The translations under genes and the position numbers were made by a program. DNA of 64,000 nt from Cellvibrionaceae bacterium. Its GTDB lineage: Bacteria > Pseudomonadota > Gammaproteobacteria > Pseudomonadales > Cellvibrionaceae. The stretch lies in assembly GCA_025800365.1 (NCBI GenBank), contig JAOXRT010000204.1, positions 16,410 to 80,409 of the forward strand. Direction: 5' to 3'. Shown here one piece after another: positions 52,411 to 60,089 of the stretch (position 1 is the first letter of the stretch; each line of letters opens with the position of its first letter). The notes below the pieces were generated by a model. It saw only the letters and a list, made by a program, of their open reading frames with translations. It did not search any database and had not been told where the DNA came from.

Positions 52411-52650
52411 TTGAGCACCACTGACTTCGAGCGGACTTTGATAAATCCAATCACTCACTTATCCAATAGCAAAAATCTCGACGATTTACTGAAAGCTCAG
52501 AACTTAACATCGACGATGATGATATTCTCAAGATTGTAAAAACACCATTCGAAGCAAACGAGCGCTCCGAAAAAATCAACTCCACCTTAGGTAAGCAGGG
52601 TCCTTAGAGGACTATCTCAGGAAGAAAATCTAAGTCACGTTATTTTATTG
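52411..52650 (+). pseudogene. hslU': Decayed copy of the hslU 3' end
   Basis: Three blocks in the right order read as HslU C-terminal sequence, with frame changes and a deletion. From 52411, LSTTDFERTLINP matches [13 protein letters not shown] of the intact hslU in this window. From about 52500 in another frame, ELNIDDDDILKI and then TPFEANERSEKI match [12 protein letters not shown] and [12 protein letters not shown]. About 33 codons ([10 protein letters not shown] onward) are lost. From 52591, back in the first frame, VSRVLRGLSQEENLSHVIL matches the extreme C-terminus [19 protein letters not shown], 11 of 19 identical. It has the same orientation as hslU and lies at the right edge of the nitrate module. 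Confidence 0.85.
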
Positions 52651-52670
52651 GTCGCCAATAATCGGCTCCC

Positions 52671-52706
52671 AACGTAATAGGGCAGCTAAAGCTGCCCTAT
52701 TACGTT
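52671..52706. terminator. Long perfect hairpin after the DUF2059 gene
   Basis: Seventeen-bp perfect arms AACGTAATAGGGCAGCT (52671-52687) and complement (52690-52706), with a 2-nt centre. There is no T run on either side. It may be the terminator of the minus-strand DUF2059 gene or a relic of an hslU 3' structure; the intact hslU also ends in hairpins. Confidence 0.6.
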
Positions 52707-52741
52707 AACAAAGACTTCCGACACTTATTTTAAAAGCATAA

Positions 52742-53230
52742 TCAGTTTTTGCTAGCATCACTCAAAGATTTAAGACGCTCAGCCTCCTCTTCAAGCATCG
52801 GCTGCAAGTACTGCATACTATTCGCCATACGCTCCATATTTGCCGTCAACATGGACTTTTGAATAGCGCTAGCATTCTTATTAAACTTCTTGCCTACCTC
52901 CGAAGTGTGAAATTTCTTTAGTTCAGCCAAGTCATCCTTGTCAAATAGCTCAGAGTAAATAAGCGCCACATCTTCAATGACAAAATCATAATGGATATAT
53001 TCGCTATAAAATTCATGGAACACTTTACGAAACGGCTCCATGTGAGGAGTCCCACTGATCACATCGTCCACAATCTGATTGATCATGTCCTCGTGAATTT
53101 TTGGACTATGGATAATCCTGGCCAAATCCAAGGCAAGCATCAAATCATCATACTTATCAATTTCAGTTTCATTTTCCTCTGCATATAAAGAAACTGAGCC
53201 TAGGCACAACAACAAAACTAAAAATCTCAT
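52742..53230 (-). CDS. DUF2059 exported protein
   Basis: I start at the ATG at 53230, eight bases after GGAAG, giving 162 residues with a signal peptide (MRFLVLLLCLGSVSLYA). The mature part is mainly helical and acidic. DLAELKKFHTSEVGKKFNKNASAI (part of it shown) matches the DUF2059 core, in which a loop between helices ends in a tight FYxSxxGKKF-like motif. The domain has no known function. It is a single gene after a long hairpin. Confidence 0.85.
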   Translation of the reverse strand: MRFLVLLLCLGSVSLYAEENETEIDKYDDLMLALDLARIIHSPKIHEDMINQIVDDVISGTPHMEPFRKVFHEFYSEYIHYDFVIEDVALIYSELFDKDDLAELKKFHTSEVGKKFNKNASAIQKSMLTANMERMANSMQYLQPMLEEEAERLKSLSDASKN

Positions 53231-53613
53231 ACTAGCAACTTCCATTTCATATTTTCACTTGCAAACAAACTCCCGTCTCAACTCACAATATCAGTACGGA
53301 GCGAGTGTTTGCACTTTACCCCCTTAAGCAAATCAGCAACAGACAGTACAGACAGTAACGCCAAGGTGGGCATCAACAATAAAGGAACAGCAAGCACAAG
53401 ACAACACTTCTAGCTAGAAGTGCTTAATTGCTAGATAACAGCCAATAGAAGACAGAATAAACACCAGTAAAACAAGAGCTAAACCTAGTACTTATGACAG
53501 AGGAATACACGGGGGCTGTGCTTCCTACTCAATCTACCAAGCAAAGCCTCACTCCAAGCCCTCAAAAAACTCTCAAACAGCGACCAGCAAAAGTTTCACA
53601 AAAGTCCCACTTT
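53231..53613. other. Intergenic region with a perfect palindrome
   Basis: About 380 bp. It holds CACTTCTAGCTAGAAGTG, a perfect 18-bp palindrome at 53405-53422, downstream of the DUF3291 gene on the minus strand and upstream of the DUF2059 gene. A 74-codon open frame at 53494-53718 has no family similarity and overlaps the real gene, so I leave it out. Confidence 0.55.
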
Positions 53614-54096
53614 TCAAGCACAACGATCCTGAAATGCTTCAACCAACTCTCCCGTCGGTGGCGCAAAAGGTTGTTTAAAGGTGAAGGCTGCATAGCTAGG
53701 GCCGTTGCACTTGAGTAGCTCAAGCCTAATCTTTGCCTCCTCTGGTGTCGGCATGCGCCCCTCTTCTATCCACCACAGCACCATATGAAAGTCGATTTTA
53801 TCGAACCACTCTTTACGTCGACGCATGATATCTCTGTGATCCTGATTGCGATAAACAAAATTCACCAGAGATTTCACATCGGTCCATACCGACATATTTA
53901 AGGCAATATTTGGATCGTCAAAGGCTTGCACATCCATGGCATCATTACCATCACCGGTAAAGCGCCATACAAAGCCTTGCTGCTCTTCAGCAATCGCATT
54001 AACCCGATCTAGATTATTAACAAAATCTGCATTTACCGGATGCTCTTGAGGTAAACGAAATTTAGCAATATTTGCTTGTGCCAATAGATATTTCAT
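53614..54096 (-). CDS. DUF3291 protein
   Basis: The 160-residue protein matches DUF3291 along its whole length: LAQANIAKFRLPQ at the start, FVWRFTGDGNDA, the SVWTDVKSLVNFVYR block, HRDIMRRRKEWFDK and LWWIEEGRMPTPEEA. This is a ferredoxin-like dimeric fold related to antibiotic-biosynthesis monooxygenases; no activity is established. The ATG at 54096 follows AAGGAG. It is 18 bp downstream of the BASS transporter gene, in one operon. Confidence 0.9.
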   Translation of the reverse strand: MKYLLAQANIAKFRLPQEHPVNADFVNNLDRVNAIAEEQQGFVWRFTGDGNDAMDVQAFDDPNIALNMSVWTDVKSLVNFVYRNQDHRDIMRRRKEWFDKIDFHMVLWWIEEGRMPTPEEAKIRLELLKCNGPSYAAFTFKQPFAPPTGELVEAFQDRCA

Positions 54097-54114
54097 ATAG
54101 AGCTCCTTAAATCC

Positions 54115-55014
54115 TTAATGATTCACCGGTGCAGTAGATCGTCGCAGTGCGATCAAAGCAGCAGCCACAAACATCTGCAAACCACCGTACAGCAACAGCG
54201 CCAACAATACCATGTCCCCTACCGGGTCAACCTGCCCTAGCACTGCTGGGAACAGCAAGGCTTTTAGCATCAAGCCAAGATTGATATTACGCACTACCAC
54301 TTCCATATCAACGGCTGTGGCATCAGCATGGGAGAGCCTTAGCAAGCCCCAAGAGATCAGCCAGCTGACCACCCCCATCGCCAATATAAAGAATACGATC
54401 AGAAATACATTGAAATAGCCAAACACCTCTAAATCTAGGCGCCCAGAAGCCGATGCCCCGACCACGATCATAAGCAAGCCAAACATCGAAGCTCGAATCG
54501 CCCATTTTGAAAACTGCTCAGCAGTGGAGGGAAACAACTTCAAATAGAGCATCCCCAATGCCAGTGGCAATAACAGGGTCAGCGCAATCTCTTTCATAAT
54601 GTGCGCCTTGGGCATCACAAACTCTGCTGGCATATAGTTGGCAATGAGCAAATCTAAAATGAAGGGAGTGGTAAATAAGCAGGCTAAAGTCGTCACGGCA
54701 GTTATCGCGACGGATAAGGCAATATTTCCTCGAGCAAAATGCGTAAAGATATTCGAGGTCGAACCGCCAGGAACGGAGGCAATTAAGGCCAAACCAACGG
54801 CGACACCGCCAGCCAAACCAAAAGCCGAGATAAATAACCATGCAATCGCCGGCACAACTAAAATTTGAATCGCCGTACCACTACTAACAGCCTTGGGCTC
54901 CAGCATTAATTCTTTAAAATCTTTCGGGGTTAGCGTTGCCCCCATACCGACCATCGCGGTAATTAATTGGAAAGCGGAAAACCAGTACTCATATTGGATA
55001 TAGAGGGAGCCCAT
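54115..55014 (-). CDS. Bile acid:sodium symporter (BASS) family transporter
   Basis: The 299-residue protein has about nine hydrophobic segments. It shows the BASS core: GMGATLTPKDFKELMLEPKAV near the N-terminus, GLALIASVPGGSTSNIFTHFARGNIALSVAITAVTT (the Na+-binding crossover region; quoted in part) near 75-105, and VVVRNINLGLMLKALLFP near 240. Bacterial members carry various organic anions with sodium. The substrate is unknown. It is probably cotranscribed with the DUF3291 gene. Confidence 0.9.
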   Translation of the reverse strand: MGSLYIQYEYWFSAFQLITAMVGMGATLTPKDFKELMLEPKAVSSGTAIQILVVPAIAWLFISAFGLAGGVAVGLALIASVPGGSTSNIFTHFARGNIALSVAITAVTTLACLFTTPFILDLLIANYMPAEFVMPKAHIMKEIALTLLLPLALGMLYLKLFPSTAEQFSKWAIRASMFGLLMIVVGASASGRLDLEVFGYFNVFLIVFFILAMGVVSWLISWGLLRLSHADATAVDMEVVVRNINLGLMLKALLFPAVLGQVDPVGDMVLLALLLYGGLQMFVAAALIALRRSTAPVNH

Positions 55015-55090
55015 ACACTGCCTTAGTTCTTATTATGGTTTATATAAAGAGTTAATTATGATGAGGCTAACAGGGAAACAAAAGTATTGT

Positions 55091-55390
55091 TTAGTTAAGA
55101 GCTGACGCTCCAAGCAAGGAGGAAATGCCAACAACGACAATAAATATGGCAATTAAGCCTATAATCGCTACCAAAGCCTGGCATTTATCACTGGCTCTAT
55201 CTGGCTCGCCCCAGGCTTCTTTTGGTAAGCGCCCCAAGCTAAGCAGACGACAAACTGGCCAGCCGATATACCAGCCAGGCCTTTCAAGACATAAATCCCA
55301 GCTGTTAATTAGCACCCACAGCAAGCCGCGAAAAAACAATCCAATAATTCGCAAAATGCTTTTAAATAATCCTTCACCCAAGTCTTCCAT
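55091..55390 (-). CDS. Small membrane protein of unknown function
   Basis: I start at the ATG at 55390 after AGGGGA, giving 99 residues; the longer frame would overlap the sulfatase gene. There are hydrophobic segments near residues 8-28 (SILRIIGLFFRGLLWVLI) and 74-94. Between them, ERPGWYIGWPVCRLLSLGRLPKEAWGEPD is Trp/Pro/Gly-rich (quoted in part: GWYIGWPVCRLLSLGRLP). I do not recognise a family. It lies 33 bp downstream of the sulfatase. Confidence 0.65.
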   Translation of the reverse strand: MEDLGEGLFKSILRIIGLFFRGLLWVLINSWDLCLERPGWYIGWPVCRLLSLGRLPKEAWGEPDRASDKCQALVAIIGLIAIFIVVVGISSLLGASALN

Positions 55391-55422
55391 ATGTTCCCCT
55401 AGAGAATTGCGAACAATCGCAG

Positions 55423-56673
55423 CTAATCGCTGAGCTGTGACTGCTCCCAAGCATCCCATAGCTCACTTAACTCTTTCAATTTGCTTTGACGACTGTAAAA
55501 CAAATTATTACGTTCACCCGGATCTGTACTGACATCAAATAGAAACTGCGTATAGCCATCTTGAAGGTATTTCCAGCGCCCTTTTCTAGCGGCTTTCATC
55601 GACTTATTTTTCCAAAATATCGCCCTATCGAAAAAGGGCTCCCTATCTTTTAGCAACAAACTTTTTCCGTCAGTACTCTCAATCAACTTGTTTTGTTCCG
55701 CTGCATCGAGAATAGAAGCACTGATATCCATAATAATGCTTGGCTCACTTACTTTCTTCCCGGCTTCCAGCTTATTTGGCCAGCGCATTAGTAAGGGAAC
55801 GCGAATACCACCTTCCCATAAAGTATCAAAACCATGGAAAAGCGGACCCGAATTTGCGAAATGCCTTCCGCCATGATCATAGGTAAATATCAGCAAGGTA
55901 TTATCGCTGAGGCCCCGCTGATCTAACTGCTGCATAACTTTAGCAATCCCTTGATCCATTCTTTCAATCATTGCCACATACGCAGACCTCTTGGCCTCTC
56001 TAGCATCCCAGCCACTATCCCAATGCTCCGGCGCTAAGTCTGGCCCTTGATATGGCGGCAAACCTGCACTGTAAGAAAGATAAAGAAAAAAGGGGCGTTC
56101 GCTCTTAGCCGCGATAAACTCCTGCGCCGCCTCACTAAACAGATCACTTAAATAAGCAGCCCTTTCAACTGGGACTTTATTTTCGTACAGGCCGTTTTCA
56201 CCATCAGAAGTTTGATGACTGTGGCGAGAGAGCGTCCAAGAGTTATAGCCCAGAAAATAATCAAAACCATGGTCATTGGGGTGGCGCCCGTCAGATAGCC
56301 CAAGATGCCATTTCCCAATTAGGGCTGTTCTGTAATTAGCGTCTTTAAGCCCCTTAAGTACAGTGTTTCTCTCGGCCACAAAGCCACGACCTTTTTTAAA
56401 GGCTTTTCGCGGATATAAGCCACTCATCAAAGAAGCGCGCGCTGGGATGCATTTAGGGGCTGAGCTGTAATGACTGTTAAATTGAACCCCTTGCTGGGCA
56501 ATCGCGCTCAATGACGGCGTTCTAATATCTTTAGCACCATAAGGTTCTATATCGCTGTAGCCCATATAGTCAGCCACAATTAATACTATGTTTGGCGCCG
56601 CGATAGCATTCACGGTGCTACTAAAGCAAAGCTGTAATATGCAGATTGAAATGATTTGATTCAGCTTACGCAT
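55423..56673 (-). CDS. Secreted sulfatase, formylglycine type, with altered metal ligands
   Basis: I start at the ATG at 56673, giving 416 residues with a signal peptide (MRKLNQIISICILQLCF). The family S1 signature is present: C75-I-P-A-R, where Cys would become formylglycine, then SLMSGLYPRK, GKWHLG, DHGG, GIRVPLLMRWP and RKGRWKY. Two calcium-ligand positions are changed from the arylsulfatase pattern: the first DD pair reads D35-Y36 (ADYMGYSD) and the late DNG reads DHG. Substrate unknown; secretion suggests a sulfated polysaccharide or organic sulfate ester from the environment. No sulfatase-maturing enzyme gene is nearby. Confidence 0.88.
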   Translation of the reverse strand: MRKLNQIISICILQLCFSSTVNAIAAPNIVLIVADYMGYSDIEPYGAKDIRTPSLSAIAQQGVQFNSHYSSAPKCIPARASLMSGLYPRKAFKKGRGFVAERNTVLKGLKDANYRTALIGKWHLGLSDGRHPNDHGFDYFLGYNSWTLSRHSHQTSDGENGLYENKVPVERAAYLSDLFSEAAQEFIAAKSERPFFLYLSYSAGLPPYQGPDLAPEHWDSGWDAREAKRSAYVAMIERMDQGIAKVMQQLDQRGLSDNTLLIFTYDHGGRHFANSGPLFHGFDTLWEGGIRVPLLMRWPNKLEAGKKVSEPSIIMDISASILDAAEQNKLIESTDGKSLLLKDREPFFDRAIFWKNKSMKAARKGRWKYLQDGYTQFLFDVSTDPGERNNLFYSRQSKLKELSELWDAWEQSQLSD

Positions 56674-57097
56674 TTGTAGCCACCCACTTTCCCCCATTAA
56701 ATAAAACACTCAAGCAGCATGCACTATAACAGCCAGCTTAAAGCGAATGAGTCTCTTTAAGCTCAGCACTGTCCAATAATTGCATCAACCAAAGAAATAC
56801 CATCTAAGGTACCTACAATTAATGTCCAATTTAACAGTATTCGCTGAATGACCCAGGCGACGATTTATGTTTAAATAACAACATGCTCCTTTCGCCCTTG
56901 ATGCTATTAAGCTCCAGGGGCTTTTTCTTTCCCCTTTGCTCTTACCAACCTAGAATATCCCCAAGAAACAGATGGTTATAGTCATTCGCTTCGATGTGAA
57001 TGCTTACTTCTTGCGCCATAACAATAAGCACAACCCCGTGATTGTGCTTTACTGAGGCCATGATAAAGTAGCAAGGTATAACTCTGAGGATCGTACT
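56674..57097. other. Divergent promoter region between sulfatase and nnrS
   Basis: About 424 bp. I see an 8-bp hairpin (AAGCACAA at 57026-57033 with TTGTGCTT at 57042-57049) just upstream of nnrS, and a pyrimidine-rich region near 56930-56950. No complete Fnr, Dnr or NsrR site was recognised. Confidence 0.5.
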
Positions 57098-58285
57098 ATG
57101 TCCCTGATCCAGCTCCAGGAACCAACACCTTCCAATCCTGGTTTTTCAACAATTCTCCTGAGCGTTGGCTTTCGGCCATTCTTTGCCCTTGGCAGCCTCA
57201 TCGGTGCTCTATTGATGCTGAGCTGGGTATTTGTTTATCGCGGCACATTTGAGCTCCCCTTAGCGAATATCTTTAGCTGGCATGCCCACGAGATGATATT
57301 TGCTTATGCGATCGCCATTGTGGCGGGCTTTTTATTAACCGCAGTAAGAAATTGGGCAGGCCTCGATACCGCACGAGGCCCACTGTTATTGGGCTTAGTC
57401 ACTCTTTGGCTGCTTCCACGACCGCTAAGCATGATGCTAGCGCCCTCTCTTTGGTTGAGCATTATTGACCTAACCTTTATCCCCGCCCTCGCTATATGTT
57501 TAGCAGTACCAATCATTCGCAGTAAGAATTGGCGCAACCTGCTGTTTATCCCCATTCTAAGCGCGTTCTTTATCTGCAACCTCTTGTACCACTTAGCAAT
57601 ACATCAACAGATCGAGATTAACCCCAGCACTCCTATCTTATTTGCATTAGAACTTGTACTGATGCTGATTACCATCATCGGTGCTCGGGTTATGCCGATG
57701 TTTACTCGCAATGGCACCCAAGCGGCCGTAGAACCGAGAAGCTTTCCAAATCAGCCGTTGATATTGCTTGCAGTGGGAATATCACAACTGCTGATCAACA
57801 CTCTATTGGATATCAAACTAATACAAGCTGCTAGCAGCCTAATATTTGCCGCCGTAATTATATGGGCCTGGTTAGGCTGGCAAGGCACGGCCTTGTGGCG
57901 CAAGCCAATGTTGTGGGTACTGCATATTGCCTACCTAGGCCTAGCCATTAGCTATATCAGCAAGGCTGCCAGCCAGTATCATTTAATTGCCAATAGCTTT
58001 TGGATACACAGTGCAGCTGTACTTTGTATCGGTATGATGACCATCGGTTTTATCGGGCGTGTCAGCCTTGGGCATAGCGGGCGCAAACTAGAGTGCAGTC
58101 GCTTAATGCTAAGCAGCTATTGCCTAATGCTGCTAGCGGTTGTATTGAGATTAGCCGCGAGTATATGGCCCAACCCTGCACTTTGGGACGGTGCCGCCTT
58201 TTGCTGGAGCTTAGCCCTGCTTTGTTTCGCCATTGAATTCATCCCTTACCTCAGCAGCCCAAGAGCTGACGGGAAGGCACTGTAG
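57098..58285 (+). CDS. nnrS: NnrS family membrane protein
   Basis: The 395-residue protein has about twelve hydrophobic segments. It begins VGFRPFFALGSLIGALLM and has FSWHAHEMIFAYAIAIVAGFLLTAVRNW (quoted in part: WHAHEMIFAYAIAI), typical of NnrS, including the conserved histidines. The GARVMPMFTRNG signature follows near 200. NnrS proteins contain haem and copper and are linked to protection against nitrosative stress. It lies 11 bp upstream of the DUF971 gene, with which it seems cotranscribed. NO can arise from nitrite, so it may work with the nitrate module 5 kb away; that is inference. Confidence 0.9.
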   Translation: MSLIQLQEPTPSNPGFSTILLSVGFRPFFALGSLIGALLMLSWVFVYRGTFELPLANIFSWHAHEMIFAYAIAIVAGFLLTAVRNWAGLDTARGPLLLGLVTLWLLPRPLSMMLAPSLWLSIIDLTFIPALAICLAVPIIRSKNWRNLLFIPILSAFFICNLLYHLAIHQQIEINPSTPILFALELVLMLITIIGARVMPMFTRNGTQAAVEPRSFPNQPLILLAVGISQLLINTLLDIKLIQAASSLIFAAVIIWAWLGWQGTALWRKPMLWVLHIAYLGLAISYISKAASQYHLIANSFWIHSAAVLCIGMMTIGFIGRVSLGHSGRKLECSRLMLSSYCLMLLAVVLRLAASIWPNPALWDGAAFCWSLALLCFAIEFIPYLSSPRADGKAL

Positions 58286-58296
58286 AAGACACGAAT

Positions 58297-58677
58297 ATGC
58301 ATCAAGCCCCTAAAAAAATAGAATTCCACCGCCGCAGCCAAGAGTTGGAAGTTATCTTTAGTCAGCAGAGCTATCGCTTTAGCGCTGAATTTCTACGGGT
58401 CCATTCGCCCTCGGCGGAGGTAAAAGGCCATGGCCCAGGCCAAGAGGTTTTACAGCACGGCAAACAACATGTTGCCATCACCGATATCGAGGCCAACGGC
58501 CACTACGCTATCCGTATAACATTTGATGACGGTCACGACTCGGGGATATATAGCTGGGCCTATTTAGCTGAGCTTGGACGAGATCATGAAGGCCTTTGGC
58601 AAAGTTACTTGAATAAATTAGATGAAGCGAATCTAAGCCGGGACCCAGATACTCAAGTTATACGTATCGGTTTGTAG
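58297..58677 (+). CDS. DUF971 (gamma-butyrobetaine hydroxylase-like N-domain) protein
   Basis: The 126-residue protein is made only of a DUF971 domain: PKKIEFHRRSQELEVIF, FLRVHSPSAEVKGHGPGQ, ITDIEANGHYAIRITFDDGHDSGIYSWAYL (shown in part) and WQSYLNKLDEANLSRDP. The domain occurs at the N-terminus of carnitine-synthesis hydroxylases, and alone in many bacteria, where it is often next to hslU (as PA5055 in Pseudomonas). Here it is displaced 19 kb from hslU. It starts at an ATG at 58297, 11 bp after nnrS. The function is unknown; a metal or iron-sulfur role has been suggested for the family. Confidence 0.92.
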   Translation: MHQAPKKIEFHRRSQELEVIFSQQSYRFSAEFLRVHSPSAEVKGHGPGQEVLQHGKQHVAITDIEANGHYAIRITFDDGHDSGIYSWAYLAELGRDHEGLWQSYLNKLDEANLSRDPDTQVIRIGL

Positions 58678-58710
58678 CTTTGTTATTCGCCCTAAACAAC
58701 AATATCTAAG

Positions 58711-58740
58711 AAAACCCTACCACCTTGGGGGTAGGGCTTT
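58711..58740 (+). terminator. Terminator after the DUF971 gene
   Basis: CCCTACC (58715-58721) and GGTAGGG (58730-58736) form a 7-bp stem with an 8-nt loop followed by CTTT. It lies 38 bp after the stop. Confidence 0.65.
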
Positions 58741-58919
58741 AAAAAATAACCTTACTTAACCCAAGTACAAAGATAAAAGCACTACAATTGCGCGGTTTTT
58801 AGGGGCCTTCCTCAGCGGCCGTTTAGCGCAACCGAAAAATCACTAGCAATGCTGCCTTAGCTATTACGCTAAGAAGAACTAAACTTGGCCTAGCCCGCAA
58901 TTTATTTTTGGAGACATTC

Positions 58920-60071
58920 ATGGGACTCATGCAATCTTTTGAAAAACACTCACGATTCATCAAGCTCAGCGGGCTGGCCCTAGCGGCTACAATCGCATTG
59001 ATGGGCTGCGCGGAAAAACAAGAAGCGCCACTGCTAACGCCACCAAAAGCCATTAAGTATTTTAATGTTGGCGAAGAATCGACTGGTAGTGTAAGAAAAG
59101 TTACTGGCATTGTTGAACCGTCTGACAAAACCGACCTTAGCTTTCGAGTAGACGGCAAAGTTGCCAAGGTATTAGTAAAGCAAGGTGATCTGGTCAGTAA
59201 AGATCAAGTATTGGCCGAGCTAGACCCAAAGGATTACAGAACATCTTTAAGCTCTGCCCAAGCACAGTTAAATCAAGCCCGCGCCGAGCAGCAAAACAGC
59301 AGCGCTGAGTTAAAGCGTAACCAGCAATTGTTTAGCAAAAAGCTGGTCGCCCAAGCCACCATCGACAAGCTGCAAGCCGCCGCTGATGCGGCCAATAGCC
59401 AAGTAAAGGTTGCAGAAGACAGAGTGCAAGACGCGCAACGAAAATTGGAGCGCACTAAATTGCGTGCGCCTTTCGCTGGCACCATTAACAACCGCAACCT
59501 AGAGCCCTTCCAAAGTGTACAAACCGGCAATACTGTATTCCAGCTGCAGGGCGATACCGGCTTTAAAATTAAAGTTCCAGCAGCTGAAAGCATGATGCCC
59601 TATATCGAATATGGGCAGCTTGTGAGTGCGGACTTTCCTGCCCTTAGTGAGGTAAGCATGGAAGGCCAAGTTTCCAGCATCGGCTCGCAAGTTGAAGCGG
59701 GCAGTTCATTCCCAGTAAAAGTGCAGTTAAACGGAGACACCTCAGCTCTTCGCGCTGGCATGACGGCGAATGTGACTTTTTCGTTCCGCGCTGAAAGCCA
59801 AGACAGTCCAATTTATATGATTCCTATTGCGGCCCTTTCTGAAAGTGGTGTTAACAAAGCAGATAACCGCTTCGCCAGTGTCTTGCTGTTTAACCCAGCA
59901 AGCTCCAAATTAGAAAAGCGTGAAGTACAGCTAGGCGACCTGCGTGACAACAGCGTTGAAGTACTAAAAGGCTTAAATAAAGGCGACAAGATTGCCTCTG
60001 CCGGCCTGCCGTTTTTATTTGCAGGTCAAGAAGTCACCTTATGGGAGCCCAAGTGGCGCCAAGAGCAATAA
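58920..60071 (+). CDS. RND efflux periplasmic adaptor (membrane fusion lipoprotein)
   Basis: I start at the ATG at 58920, since the upstream TTG at 58908 overlaps the GGAG ribosome binding site. The 383-residue product has a lipoprotein signal ending ALMGC. The adaptor domains are in order: lipoyl half (DLSFRVDGKVAKVLVKQGD), coiled-coil hairpin with Gln/Ala-rich helices (about 95-165, AQAQLNQARAEQQNSSAEL), second lipoyl half (LRAPFAGTINNRNLEPFQ), beta-barrel and membrane-proximal domain. It connects the RND permease just downstream to an outer-membrane channel. No TolC-like gene follows here. Confidence 0.93.
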   Translation: MGLMQSFEKHSRFIKLSGLALAATIALMGCAEKQEAPLLTPPKAIKYFNVGEESTGSVRKVTGIVEPSDKTDLSFRVDGKVAKVLVKQGDLVSKDQVLAELDPKDYRTSLSSAQAQLNQARAEQQNSSAELKRNQQLFSKKLVAQATIDKLQAAADAANSQVKVAEDRVQDAQRKLERTKLRAPFAGTINNRNLEPFQSVQTGNTVFQLQGDTGFKIKVPAAESMMPYIEYGQLVSADFPALSEVSMEGQVSSIGSQVEAGSSFPVKVQLNGDTSALRAGMTANVTFSFRAESQDSPIYMIPIAALSESGVNKADNRFASVLLFNPASSKLEKREVQLGDLRDNSVEVLKGLNKGDKIASAGLPFLFAGQEVTLWEPKWRQEQ

Positions 60072-60089
60072 GTTAGCGAGGCGATCACC

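Noticed and set aside
53494..53718. 74-codon plus-strand open frame
   Set aside because: It overlaps the real DUF3291 gene on the other strand, has no ribosome binding site and shows no family-like sequence.
56896..56909. TTGATGCTATTAAG as an Fnr box upstream of nnrS
   Set aside because: Only the left half (TTGAT) fits TTGAT-N4-ATCAA; the right half does not.
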